A stretch of 64,000 nucleotides of DNA from Megalobrama amblycephala (Eukaryota; Chordata; Actinopteri; Cypriniformes; Xenocyprididae): positions 16,913,046 through 16,977,045 of the forward strand of contig NC_063045.1 in assembly GCF_018812025.1 (NCBI RefSeq). The letters are read 5' to 3'. Both the position numbers and the translations under genes were made by a program. Below the pieces are notes generated by a model. It saw only the letters and a program-made list of their open reading frames with translations. It had not been told where the DNA came from and searched no databases. Each line of letters starts with the position of its first letter. Position 1 is the first letter of the stretch. Positions 23,924 to 35,170 of this stretch are shown piece after piece.

Positions 23924-25592
23924 TTTTACAATGAAAAGAAGCCAAAGAAAAAAACAACTCTGCACTGATACATAAATTGTTTGGATACCTCACAAATGGC
24001 GGCGACACCCATAATGCACTTCGGTTTTCACGAGTGTGACGTCACCTGACAAAGACCAATAGGCTATTCGCATTCTTTACTGTGGTAAAGTAGAAAAAAA
24101 CACCGTAGGACAGAAATCTTTTTGCTTGCACGTCAATTTCTATTTAACAGAGTTTGTGCTTGTTATTATACTTTATAAGGCGCGTCAAGTTTATTTGTAT
24201 AGCGCGTTTCATACACGCTGGTAATTTTACTTTCGTTTTCTCTGGCAGCGCTAAATCAAACATAGCCTGAATGTCTTTCCCCTGCGGAGGATAAAACTCG
24301 CTCTTCAGACCTTTTAAAACAAGTGTAAGTTGCTTGTAACATCAGGAGATAACATGAAGATATTATTAAAGAGAAATGGTCTCTTTCCTGCTCGTGTCCC
24401 ACATCCCTCTCAAAGGCAAAGCAGTCATCAAAGTAATAACGGGACTTTATGTTGGAAATTAACATATACAATTAACAATTAACATTAACATAAACAATAA
24501 ACATGTTTATGAATAAATGATCACCTTTCAATTATTATTGTTACCTCTAGTAATTGTGTCTGATTTTTAATTTCCAACATATTTTGGGTTCATTTTGGCC
24601 TGCCAGAGTAATTTTTAAACAATAGCTGATTAAATAAAATTGCTCAACAGTGGGCAAACATTTAACCCAACTGCTGGGTTAAAACAACCCAATCGGTGGG
24701 TTTGTCCATTTTTTTTTTTTAACAGCATTTTTAGAGTGTAACAATAATGGAAAGATGAGGATTAGCGTATATCACAATATACCCTGTTTGGACTTTGTTT
24801 TCTGTTTTGCACCATTTCCTGTCAGTGTGTCATCATAGTTATGCATTTCAATTCACTAACTTGAAATTCGATTCAATATCAGTTATTTTGGATACTGTAT
24901 ATCAGTACATGGCAAATTTTCTCAAGAAAAAAAAAAATCTCAACTAATGCTTACATGGGAATCAGTCGGTACTACATTAATATTGAAGGTATTAACGATT
25001 AGCTGAAACACTCTAAGACTGAACTGAACACACATACCGATTGTTTCCTTCGACTGGAGCTGATTTATATACTTACACATGGAATCTGAACACCGGCTGT
25101 AATCGCAGACTGAACGCAACTGGCTCTGACTGGACGCGTTTGAGCGCGATCAGTCATAAGTATCAATTTACATTCATAATCGGCCTTACAATCGTTAAGT
25201 GTGTGCGCGACTTTAAGGAATTTTTTGTAATAATAATGTTATAATAGGCCTACTAACTTTAAAATTATTTCTACTCCAATTCGTTTTTTTTTTAAATATA
25301 AACATTTAAATGGTGGCTGTCAACTTGACAGATTTATTCAAACATACATTATAAGCTATTGAAGAACATTAAAAATTATAATTAATATATGGTGCATATA
25401 TTTAGCTATATGCTATACTATATGCTATACTCCAAATCATATTTAATATTTTTAAAATAGGCTATATAAAGTAGTAAAATAATTCCAACAGATTTTGCTG
25501 TGGTACCGAAATTGGTACCGAGAACCGTAAAATGTTCATGGTATCGGTACCGACTACTGGAATTTTGGTACCGTGACAACACTAGTGGAAAC

Positions 25593-26107
25593 ATATAAAG
25601 TTTGAAGAACAGACACACAATTTACCTATTAAAAACATAAAATCTGTATAAAATTCATGAGCAAATGATGCAAAATTTAAATAAATCCTATATGACTCGC
25701 ATATGATTCAATCAAGAATTTTAAATGATTTGTATAGGATTGTATATACTGATATTCATACACATTTTCTACTAAAATCACATACTATTACATACTGTTG
25801 CCATGTAAAACTCATAAGAATTTTGCAGTATTCATATATGACCTAAAAATCCCATATAAGTTTTATGTGTGATTTTTAGTATGAAAGTGGCCATAATTGG
25901 TCTGATTTTGTATATGACATGTATTGGACTTATATGAAACACACAAGGTAATTCTGGCTGATTTGAGTAAGGAATATATATAGGTTGCTGTATATGAAAC
26001 ATACAGATTTTTTCATATGGGTGATCTTGGGAGTGCTATTTAATAGCCTTATAATACTGTTTATTCATCAGTGTTAGTGATTCTTACAATGTATGTGTAT
26101 GTTAAGT
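25593..26107. other. AT-rich sequence without a gene
   Basis: Repeats TATATGA/CATATA words but has no recognisable coding or terminal-repeat structure. Confidence 0.5.
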
Positions 26108-26374
26108 AAAGTGGGATGTAGGGGTGGGCGATATGGCAAAAATATCATCACGATTTTTTTCAGGAAAATCACGATTCACGATTTTATCACGATTCTTCAT
26201 GCTGTTTTTACTATTTTGCAAGTGACTGAGCATTACAGCCAAACTAATTTCCCTATTTTAAAAACAAAGCCTTATAAAATAACCAAAGTATAAAATAAAA
26301 TAAAAAAGTGGCCGACATTTAGGCCAAAGTGGTGAAGATAAAAAATTGTCATTATGTTTTATCTGTTATTTGTT
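26108..26374. mobile_element. Transposon end truncated by the assembly gap
   Basis: The stretch starts GTAGGGGTGGGCGATATGGC followed by ATCACGATT words. This is a common start of fish hAT-like elements. Its other end would lie in or beyond the N run. Confidence 0.45.
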
Positions 26375-27374
26375 NNNNNNNNNNNNNNNNNNNNNNNNNN
26401 NNNNNNNNNNNNNNNNNNNNNNNNNNNNNNNNNNNNNNNNNNNNNNNNNNNNNNNNNNNNNNNNNNNNNNNNNNNNNNNNNNNNNNNNNNNNNNNNNNNN
26501 NNNNNNNNNNNNNNNNNNNNNNNNNNNNNNNNNNNNNNNNNNNNNNNNNNNNNNNNNNNNNNNNNNNNNNNNNNNNNNNNNNNNNNNNNNNNNNNNNNNN
26601 NNNNNNNNNNNNNNNNNNNNNNNNNNNNNNNNNNNNNNNNNNNNNNNNNNNNNNNNNNNNNNNNNNNNNNNNNNNNNNNNNNNNNNNNNNNNNNNNNNNN
26701 NNNNNNNNNNNNNNNNNNNNNNNNNNNNNNNNNNNNNNNNNNNNNNNNNNNNNNNNNNNNNNNNNNNNNNNNNNNNNNNNNNNNNNNNNNNNNNNNNNNN
26801 NNNNNNNNNNNNNNNNNNNNNNNNNNNNNNNNNNNNNNNNNNNNNNNNNNNNNNNNNNNNNNNNNNNNNNNNNNNNNNNNNNNNNNNNNNNNNNNNNNNN
26901 NNNNNNNNNNNNNNNNNNNNNNNNNNNNNNNNNNNNNNNNNNNNNNNNNNNNNNNNNNNNNNNNNNNNNNNNNNNNNNNNNNNNNNNNNNNNNNNNNNNN
27001 NNNNNNNNNNNNNNNNNNNNNNNNNNNNNNNNNNNNNNNNNNNNNNNNNNNNNNNNNNNNNNNNNNNNNNNNNNNNNNNNNNNNNNNNNNNNNNNNNNNN
27101 NNNNNNNNNNNNNNNNNNNNNNNNNNNNNNNNNNNNNNNNNNNNNNNNNNNNNNNNNNNNNNNNNNNNNNNNNNNNNNNNNNNNNNNNNNNNNNNNNNNN
27201 NNNNNNNNNNNNNNNNNNNNNNNNNNNNNNNNNNNNNNNNNNNNNNNNNNNNNNNNNNNNNNNNNNNNNNNNNNNNNNNNNNNNNNNNNNNNNNNNNNNN
27301 NNNNNNNNNNNNNNNNNNNNNNNNNNNNNNNNNNNNNNNNNNNNNNNNNNNNNNNNNNNNNNNNNNNNNNNNNN
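26375..27374. other. Assembly gap of 1000 N
   Basis: Exactly 1000 undetermined bases, probably a fixed-size placeholder, so the true distance is unknown. It lies at the left edge of duplicated segment A, where repeat-driven assembly failure is expected. Confidence 1.
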
Positions 27375-27939
27375 AGATGCCTAATTTATGTGGTGGAGTT
27401 GGGGAGGTGGAGGGATATCGAAACAACTGATGCCAGAGCAGGGTGAGTAGCTGCTTATATGCTCTGGATGTAATTGAAAGATTAGGGTTCCCTCCTCTTG
27501 ATATTATGTTTGAGTTTCACTAATTGAACGATTAGATGGGTTCACTCCTCCTGAAATTACGCTGTGAACTTCACTAAATGTGCTCTGTAGGTAGATTACC
27601 AGTGAATCCTTATTTCATGAGAACATCTCAATGTATTACAGAGATTAGAAAATGACTCCAAAACATATTAGCAAGATGGACAACTGGCTACTTAAATTAG
27701 CTTAGCAAAGCTGAAAGCTTTTGATTTAATGGAAAATCAGAAACAATTACTGTGTATTGCTAAAATATTATCAGGACAAATGTAATATTGTATACTGGTA
27801 GTATTTCATAGCACTACACAACTTTTTATTTGATACGATTGTTTTGTTATGAAGAAGCAACATGATTTCAAACAGTGACAAACCCACCTTGCTACTTAGT
27901 AAAGTTGTTTAATAGTTGAAGAAGAAGAATGGCATCTAC

Positions 27940-28614
27940 GCTAATATTAGTCTTTCTGTTTATCCCGAGTTTTACCGTAGTCAAGCGGATCCGGAGCCGT
28001 ATCCAGGTGAGACCGAGGATCGGCGCCTTGACACGACCACAATGCAGCCCTGAAGTATCAGCAGAGATCAACTAGATCATCCATTGTCAACTAGATCATC
28101 CATTGTGAAGGCCTCACCGACACGACAGCCAGTGGCATAGCTCCTCAACAAACCGTCCGTACCGCAGTGATGAATACGATCCTCAACTGGATGGAACTGA
28201 AATAAATACTTTGAACGTTGCGATCCTATCGGACTTATGATAGCAACCTGAATCGTAACAAAGCACTGTTTGCCAGAGGAGAACTGGCCCCCCGACTAAG
28301 CCTGGTTTCTCCCAAGGTATTTTTTCTCCATTTTAACACCTATTTGCCACCTGTTTGCCATCTGATGTCACCTGTTGGAGTTTGGGTTCCTTGCCGCTGT
28401 CGCCTTTGGCTTGCTTAGTTGGGGACACTTGACATTTGACTTGACATTTGATATTCAACAGTGCTTTGATCTGCCTGCATTGACACTATTCTTTAAGAGC
28501 TGCTGTGCAGCCAAAATGATATACCAGTTATCAATGTAAAGCTGCTTTGACACAATCTGCATTGTAAAAAGCGCTATATAAATAAAGGTGACTTGACTTG
28601 ACTTGACTTGAACT
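27940..28614 (+). mobile_element. Non-LTR-like 3' tail with ACTTG repeats (copy A)
   Basis: The 3' part reads AAAGCGCTATATAAATAAAG and ends in four ACTTG units, a tail form seen in L2-type LINEs and dependent SINEs of fish. Upstream is the widespread fish repeat containing GAACTGGCCCCCCGACTAAG. A 66-codon frame at 28218-28418 is part of the repeat. The 5' boundary is approximate. The homologue in copy B is at 33103-33776. Confidence 0.6.
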
Positions 28615-29027
28615 ACGCATAGCAATGCTACTGCATTTTACACATTCGACTGTACACCATTACCAGTTAAAGATGAGTCACATTTCATCTCTTTGTGATT
28701 TTAAATTTTGATCGAAAAAGTTTCTAATTTGCTTTTATAGAAATTGTGTATTTTATTCTGCAGTTCAGATGTTATATTCAGTTTCTGCAATGAAGCAGAA
28801 AAAAAAAAGCTCTATAATTTGATCCTAACATTACAAGTAAGATGTTCTTAGTTTCATTTACAAAGATATTCTGGGGGGGGGGGACTAAAAAAAAACTCTG
28901 GTAATTGCTCTTGCATTGTGTGATTTTGTTCATTTACACTGCCAGAGCGTTCCCACCTGACATGTAATGTACTTCACGAGCTTACACGTACATGAAATCT
29001 AATAGCAAATTGATATAGTAATTTATG

Positions 29028-29235
29028 CCTATTTGGCGTGCTGTCCAGGGAAGGGCGCCGAGCTCGGAATTTGGCCCAAACCCAGAGTACACCCCTTCCA
29101 TGACTGGGATAGAAACCAGCCAAGAGCAAGGTGATGGGGTGAATGGAGGGATGCTGTGAAACGTGTCGCGGGATAGAGGTGAGAGACGGGCTTATATACA
29201 GGCTTCTCCTTGTGCTGATTGGTTGATTACCCAAA
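29028..29235 (-). other. Promoter-like module 1, copy A
   Basis: On the minus strand: a CCAAT word (29218-29224), a TATATAAG box (29191-29198), a CTCACC word, then a block ending GGACAGCACGCCAAATAGGC. The last block recurs in modules 2 and 3 at a similar distance from their TATA-like words. It could be a small transcription unit or a fragment of a gene family; the product, if any, is unknown. Confidence 0.4.
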
Positions 29236-29366
29236 CGTGCTCCTCCCGAATTCTGTTAAATAAAACTTCATATGTTGAAAAGTTCTCCATTTAATTTTGT
29301 TATCCTCCCACAAACAGTAATTTCACAAGTTCACTCTTACAAATAATCAGATAGAGTAAAAAGTAT

Positions 29367-29525
29367 GCGTATTTGGCATGCTGTCCGAAGGGAGGGCTCC
29401 AAACTCAGAATTTAGCCTGAATCCAGCATACTCCTTATATGCCTGGTTAGTAGTAACCAGGTGATTGTGAGGAGACGGGGTGGTGGAGGGCATGCAGAAA
29501 ACTATCGAGACCATAGGTGAGTCAG

Positions 29526-29591
<66 letters not shown>

Positions 29592-29640
29592 AGGCCTCCC
29601 CTCATGCTGACTGGATAGGCAATTTGAACATGTTCCCCCA
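29367..29640 (-). other. Promoter-like module 2, copy A, with AT-expanded TATA region
   Basis: Shares with module 1 the CTCACC word and the conserved block GACAGCATGCCAAATACGC. Where module 1 has its TATA box, this module has an AT microsatellite of ~60 bp (29526-29587). Confidence 0.4.
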
Positions 29641-29647
29641 AACTTAA

Positions 29648-30000
29648 AGGGTTAGTTCACCCAAAACTGAAATTTGTGTCATTAATTACTCACCCTCTTG
29701 TTGTTCCAAACCCATGAGACCTTCATTCATCTTGGGAACACAAAATTAAGATATTTTTGATGAAATCTGAGAGGTATATGACCTGTCCATAGACAGCAAT
29801 ATAATCAGCACTTTCAAGGTCCAGAAAGGTACTAAAAGGCATCGTTAAAACCGTCGACGTGACTGCAGTGGTTCAAACTTAATTTTATGAAGTGATTTTA
29901 ATAAAAGTTTAATAAAACATCATATTGTGTATGGTATCATTAAACTGCTGGTTCAATTCTCCATGAAAGGCAAGTAGATCCCTGGTCTCTTGTTTGCAGC
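29648..30000. mobile_element. Half of a TTAA-type MITE (copy A)
   Basis: Begins right after TTAA (29644-29647) with AGGGTTAGTTCACCC and follows the same left-half sequence as the element at 50682. No matching right end exists here, so it is truncated. The homologue in copy B starts at 34814. The right limit is approximate. Confidence 0.6.
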
Positions 30001-30537
30001 AATTGTTGTTTTCTTTCTTGCATCTTTTTCCATCTGCAAGTCAAACTGTTGCACGATAACTAACTTCATCACTGCAACACACACCCCACACGGCATTGGC
30101 TCTGGCTCTTTTCACACTTATATTTTACAAGATTTATCCCATTAATGTTACTAGGATCTTGTACAAGGACCACATTTTCCAGCATTCTGCCTCTGGCTTG
30201 CATTCACGCAGAATGCTCTTATAATTTTCTGGAACCAAAGTCCATTGTGAACACAGCCCTTATTTTCACCAGAACTTCGCACCATGTCTAGAACTGCATC
30301 TTTGGCTCACATTGTTCTTCAGGTGATCACACTTATTTCTCCTGTGGACTTTCTCAGTCTTTGGTGACTTTGAAAGTTGAATTTGTTGTACTAGAGGATG
30401 CAAAAGTGATTGACTCCAGTAGAGGGTCTTGACACAATAAAGCTCTTTAAAATATCAAATGGGAAACCAGCTGTGAACATATGATTATACCAGTAAATCT
30501 CAAACATCTTTCAAAATCTGTGTTATTGCATTTAAAA

Positions 30538-30568
<31 letters not shown>

Positions 30569-30762
30569 AAAACCTGTTAAATTGGATAAATCATATACTG
30601 TAATATGCCCAGTCCTCCGGTTTTCCAAAGGTTAAACCAGGTGGCTTTAATTTGTTTGCAGGAGAAGCTCAGTACAATGACACCTTTACTGCTACAGTCA
30701 ACCGCTGTCTTAAACTTGTCACTGAATTACAAATAAAGTATACGTTTGTCTTGCAGTTTAGC

Positions 30763-30768
30763 TTTATT
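30763..30768 (-). terminator. Poly(A) signal of the astacin gene
   Basis: AATAAA on the minus strand, ~130 bp beyond the stop codon of the protease. Confidence 0.7.
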
Positions 30769-30898
30769 TTTCACAACCCAACACAATTACATATTTCAGA
30801 AATTCAGCACCATCAAAAGACAAAAACATAACCTCATCATAGCACTATTCATCTACAGATATATGACCTATATTGAATTATGTGTACAAGCCTCATCT

Positions 30899-32069
30899 TC
30901 AGCATCCATACAGCTTGTTGATCCTCAGGATGTCGATGTTGGACAGTCCCTGCCTCTGTCCGATTTCCACCGTTGCATCAGGAATGGGAGTGATGGTTTC
31001 CAGCCCAGGCTGGACGGCGAAGGCTGTTCTTCCATAGTGCATGATGGAGCCGTAGTCGTATGGAGTGTTTTGGTTGTTGGTGTTCTGTTTCTCGAAGTTG
31101 TAGGACATATCAGCAGACAAGTTCTCCCAGTTGATTTTGACGTATTTGTCACGATCACTCCTGGTATGCTCGTGGTAGAAGCCCAGGGCATGATTCAGCT
31201 CATGTTCAGCGATGCCAGTGTACACACAGCCTTGCCTGTTGAGGGAGACCACCTGTTTGCCACCAGTTCTACCTAGAGAAGAGAAGCACCTGAGAGGAGA
31301 GAGGAAATAAAGGGGTTACATATCTGATTTAATGTTTTTGTTGTAAAAGAGAGTCCTGATTATTTTGTATGATTGTTCTCACCCATCTTTGTTCTCAATA
31401 CTGATGTAGTCAGTCTGAGATGATCTGGCCACAAAGCGGATGCAGGTTTTGGCATGAAAGGCCGACATGGCGTTCGCAATCACAGATCTGTCGGAATTGG
31501 CTGCAAACAAAAGGTTCCACGGGTTTAAAATGGCATCTAAATGAATCATAGTTATGTTCAACGAATGAAGGAGATTCACGTACAGAATTCAGCGCTCACT
31601 ATGTACGGGACCTCCACTACGTTGTTCGAGTTTTTCTTCCAGAAACAGTTGTTGTTCAAGCAGTAGAGAGCATTTCTGGTTTTGGGAAAGACCAGATCTC
31701 CTTCAAGCAAGACTTCAGATGATCCTGTATTTAAAGAGAAACATATTGATGAAATAAGCACAATATACTTATAAGCCTCAATCACTTTTTGCAAATGTGA
31801 CCATTTACTGGCTTTATAGAAATCTACAAGGTGCCTGACCATTGTTGGTGTCCAAAATTCTTGTGGTGATGTCGATGGTTTCAGGCTCTGATACAAATAC
31901 GCCTTCAAACATCTGCTCCTGGTGGTAGAAATAGAGATGTTTAAAACAACTCATTTGAGGAGTGTTAATAATTTGAGAGAGAGACTAGATAGGATCTTAC
32001 CATGAGAGGAGACGCCTGGGAGATGCCAAACAGCAGCAGCAGAATGGAGAGGGAGGCTCTTGTGTCCAT
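30899..32069 (-). CDS. Astacin-family metalloprotease, six-cysteine hatching-enzyme type
   Basis: Five coding exons: 32069-32001, 31918-31840, 31724-31584, 31500-31383, 31289-30899. All junctions are GT-AG and the joined frame is open, encoding 265 aa. Residues 1-19 form a signal peptide. A propeptide follows, with likely activation cleavage near KTR|NA (about residue 66). The catalytic domain has HELNHALGFYHEHTRSDRD with zinc ligands H165, H169 and H175 and catalytic E166, then the Met-turn SIMHY (M219, Y221). The extra Cys pair C71/C76 marks the teleost six-cysteine group, which includes choriolytic hatching enzymes and nephrosin. Such secreted zinc endopeptidases act outside the cell, classically on the egg envelope. 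Key residues are intact, so it looks functional. I cannot choose between hatching enzyme and nephrosin. It lies between the two 2.93 kb duplicated segments. Confidence 0.93.
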
Positions 32070-32146
32070 GTTGTGTCCTCAGTCTGTAGCGATGTCAAGG
32101 ATGCTCCTGTGCTGAGGTCTGATGTCTGCGAGCTGTTCTGTCTGGA

Positions 32147-32154
32147 CTTTATAT
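32147..32154 (-). promoter_or_regulatory. TATA box of the astacin gene
   Basis: ATATAAAG on the minus strand, about 80 bp upstream of the start codon, predicting a transcription start near 32120. The surrounding region to ~32300 has a diverged copy at 40639-40870 that retains a TATAAA word. Confidence 0.75.
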
Positions 32155-32434
32155 TCACCTGAGTAGGTGGCTCCACTGGGGGATTATGGGTAGGGTCTTA
32201 GTGTCCAGAGTCTAAAATGTGTGCCTAAAGGGAGGAAGCTCTGACCCCACCTGTTGGTCCAAATCTTTGCACAATCATAGAATATACCTCAGTTTGTTTA
32301 TCTAATTCTCTGTAATGGACGTGCTTTAGCTTTTGGACTTCACCACATGCCCTAACACAGTAATATAGAGGGATGGTCCACAATACATTTCACGAGTTCG
32401 TTTCCTCATAAAATCTTTAAGCTAATAAGGTTAC

Positions 32435-32640
32435 GCGTATTTGGCTTGCTGTCCGCTGTGGAGGGGCTCGAGGAAGCAGCTTCAATTCGAGCTTGGATAC
32501 ACCCCCCAGGGACTACTAGTACCTGGAAGAGGAGTACGATAGATGAGATGCCTAATTTATGTGGTGGAGTTGGGGAGGTGGAGGGATATCGAAACAACTG
32601 ATGCCAGAGCAGGGTGAGTAGCTGCTTATATGCTCTGGAT
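32435..32640 (-). other. Promoter-like module 3 (spans left edge of copy B)
   Basis: On the minus strand: a CATATAAG word (32616-32623), CTCACC, then a block ending GGACAGCAAGCCAAATACGC as in modules 1 and 2. Copy A retains only the part after 27375; the rest is in the gap, so the duplicated unit probably extends left of 32546. Confidence 0.4.
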
Positions 32641-33102
32641 GTAATTGAAAGATTAGGGTTCCCTCCTCTTGATATTATGTTTGAGTTTCACTAATTGAAC
32701 GATTAGATGGGTTCACTCCTCCTGAAATTACGCTGTGAACTTCACTAAATGTGCTCTGTAGGTAGATTACCAGTGAATCCTTATTCATGAGAACATCTCA
32801 ATGTATTACAGAGATTAGAAAATGACTCCAAAACATATTAGCAAGATGGACAACTGGCTACTTAAATTAGCTTAGCTAAGCTGAAAGCTTTTGATTTAAT
32901 GGAAAATCAGAAACAATTACTGTGTATTGCTAAAATATTATCAGGACAAATGTAATATTGTATACTGGTAGTATTTCATAGCACTACACAACTTTTTATT
33001 TGATACGATTGTTTTGTTATGAAGAAGCAACATGATTTCAAACAGTGACAAACCCACCTTGCTACTTAGTAAAGTTGTTTAATAGTTGAAGAAGAAGAAT
33101 GG

Positions 33103-33776
33103 CATCTACGCTAATATTAGTCTTTCTGTTTATCCCGAGTTTTACCGTAGTCAAGCGGATCCGAGCCGTATCCAGGTGAGACCGAGGATCGGCGCCTTGA
33201 CACGAGCACAACGCAGCCCTGAAGTATCAGCAGATCAACTAGATCATCCATCAACTAGATCATCCATTGTGAAGGCCTCATCGACACGACAGCCAGTGGC
33301 ACAGCTCCTCAACAAACCGTCCGTACCGCAGTGATGAATACGATCCTCAACTGGATGGAACTGAAATAAATACTTTGAACGTTGCGATCCTATCGGACTT
33401 ATGATAGCAACCTGAATCGTAACAAAGCACTGTTTGCCAGAGGAGAACTGGCCCCCCGACTAAGCCTGGTTTCTCCCAAGGTATTTTTTCTCCATTTTAA
33501 CACCTATTTGCCACCTGTTTGCCACCTGATGTCACCTGTTGGAGTTTGGGTTCCTTGCCGCTGTCGCCTTTGGCTTGCTTAGTTGGGACACTTGACATTT
33601 GACTTGACATTTGATATTCAACAGTGCTTTGATCTGCCTGCATTGACACTATTCTTTAAGAGCTGCTGTGCAGCCAAAATGATATACCAGTTATCAATGT
33701 AAAGCTGCTTTGACACAATCTGCATTGTAAAAAGCGCTATATAAATAAAGGTGACTTGACTTGACTTGACTTGAAC
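33103..33776 (+). mobile_element. Non-LTR-like 3' tail with ACTTG repeats (copy B)
   Basis: Same structure as in copy A, including the 66-codon frame (33382-33582) and the ACTTG tail. A small in-repeat deletion distinguishes it from copy A. Confidence 0.6.
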
Positions 33777-34188
33777 TACGCATAGCAATGCTACTGCATT
33801 TTACACATTCGACTGTACACCATTACCAGTTAAAGATGAGTCACATTTCATCTCTTTGTGATTTTAAATTTTGATCGAAAAAGTTTCTAATTTGCTTTTA
33901 TAGAAATTGTGTATTTTATTCTGCAGTTCAGATGTTATATTCAGTTTCTGCAATCAAGCAGAAAAAAAAAAGCTCTATAATTTGATCCTAACATTACAAG
34001 TAAGATGTTCTTAGTTTCATTTACAAAGATATTCTGGGGGGGGGGGACTAAAAAAAAACTCTGGTAATTGCTCTTGCATTGTGTGATTTTGTTCATTTAC
34101 ACTGCCAGAGCGTTCCCACCTGACATGTAATGTACTTTACGAGCTTACACGTACATGAAATCTAATAGCAAATGATATAGTAATTTAT

Positions 34189-34398
34189 GCCTATTTGGCG
34201 TGCTGTCCAGGGAAGGGCGCCGAGCTCGGAATTTGGCCCAAACCCAGAGTACACCCCTTCCATGACTGGGATAGAAACCAGCCAAGAGCAAGGTGATGGG
34301 GTGAATGGAGGGATGCTGTGAAACGTGTCGCGGGATAGAGGTGAGAGACGGGCTTATATACAGGCTTCTCCTTGTGCTGATTGGTTGATTACCCAAAC
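34189..34398 (-). other. Promoter-like module 1, copy B
   Basis: Same as the copy A module with a one-base deletion next to its edge. CCAAT and TATATAAG words are retained. Confidence 0.4.
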
Positions 34399-34528
34399 GT
34401 GCTCCTCCCGAATTCTGTTAAATAAAACTTCATATGTTGAAAAGTTCTCCATTTAATTTTGTTATCCTCCCACAAACAGTAATTTCACAAGTTCACTCTT
34501 ACAAATAATCAGATAGAGTAAAAAGTAT

Positions 34529-34686
34529 GCGTATTTGGCATGCTGTCCGAAGGGAGGGCTCCAAACTCAGAATTTAGCCTGAATCCAGCATACTCCTTAT
34601 ATGCCTGGTTAGTAGTAACCAGGTGATTGTGAGGAGACGGGGTGGTGGAGGCATGCAGAAAACTATCGAGACCATAGGTGAGTCAG

Positions 34687-34756
<70 letters not shown>

Positions 34757-34805
34757 AGGCCTCCCCTCATGCTGACTGGATAGGCAATTTGAACATGTTC
34801 CCCCC
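34529..34805 (-). other. Promoter-like module 2, copy B, with AT-expanded TATA region
   Basis: Same as copy A, but the AT tract (about 34688-34752) is a few bases longer, showing that the microsatellite has changed since the duplication. Confidence 0.4.
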
Positions 34806-34813
34806 AAACTTAA

Positions 34814-35170
34814 AGGGTTAGTTCACCCAAAACTGAAATTTGTGTCATTAATTACTCACCCTCTTGTTGTTCCAAACCCATGAGACCTTCATTCATCTTG
34901 GGAACACAAAATTAAGATATTTTTGATGAAATCTGAGAGGTATATGACCTGTCCATAGACAGCAATATAATCAGCACTTTCAAGGTCCAGAAAGGTACTA
35001 AAAGGCATCGTTAAAACCGTCAACGTGACTGCAGTGGTTCAAACTTAATTTTATGAAGTGATTTTAATAAAAGTTTAATAAAACATCATATTGTGTATGG
35101 TATCATTAAACTGCTGGTTCAATTCTCCATGAAAGGCAAGTAGATCCCTGGTCTCTTGTTTGCAGCAATT
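34814..35170. mobile_element. Half of a TTAA-type MITE (copy B)
   Basis: Duplicate of the truncated element at 29648, preceded by TTAA at 34810-34813. The right limit is approximate. Confidence 0.6.

Larger units (their letters stand above)
20316..24066. mobile_element. Nested THAP-domain transposon with 8-bp target duplication
   Basis: The ends TAGGCCTATTGGTCTTTGTC and its inverse (one gap) lie between two copies of TTCGCATT (20308-20315 and 24067-24074). A CRE-like TGACGTCAC word lies just inside both ends. Coding exons start near both ends and point inward: a short Lys/Arg-rich exon from the left (plus) and a THAP zinc-finger exon from the right (minus). The middle (~21000-22850, 23200-23600) is AT-rich with no further clear frame, so the element appears internally decayed. 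8-bp duplications with a THAP domain recall P-like transposons, while the TAGG ends recall hAT; I leave it unassigned. Confidence 0.75.
19890..25584. mobile_element. hAT-type transposon, 5.7 kb, with exact 8-bp target duplication
   Basis: The ends TAGTGTTGTCA (19890) and TGACAACACTA (to 25584) are perfect inverse repeats, followed inward by GGTACCG words in both orientations. GTGGAAAC occurs immediately outside both ends (19882-19889 and 25585-25592). An 8-bp duplication with TAG-type ends is typical of hAT transposons. No hAT transposase is readable; most of the interior is a second transposon at 20316-24066. Confidence 0.85.
27375..30309. repeat. Direct duplication, copy A (~2.93 kb)
   Basis: Matches 32546-35475 in the same orientation with about 20 small differences noted by eye (roughly 99% identity), plus a length difference in an AT microsatellite. 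It contains the end of one promoter-like module, a LINE-like 3' tail, two more modules, a half MITE and other unique-looking sequence. It ends sharply after GCATCTTTGGCTCA. Its left edge is lost in the gap. The astacin gene lies just downstream. Confidence 0.95.

Noticed and set aside
26329..27446. Long open frames of 350-366 codons on both strands
   Set aside because: They consist almost entirely of N bases; the gap simply contains no stop codons.
28218..28418. 66-codon frame conserved in both duplicated copies
   Set aside because: Conservation reflects the recent duplication, and the frame lies inside a dispersed LINE-like repeat.
30746..31276. 176-codon plus-strand frame
   Set aside because: It is antisense to the last astacin exon; the minus strand has the catalytic motif and splice sites.
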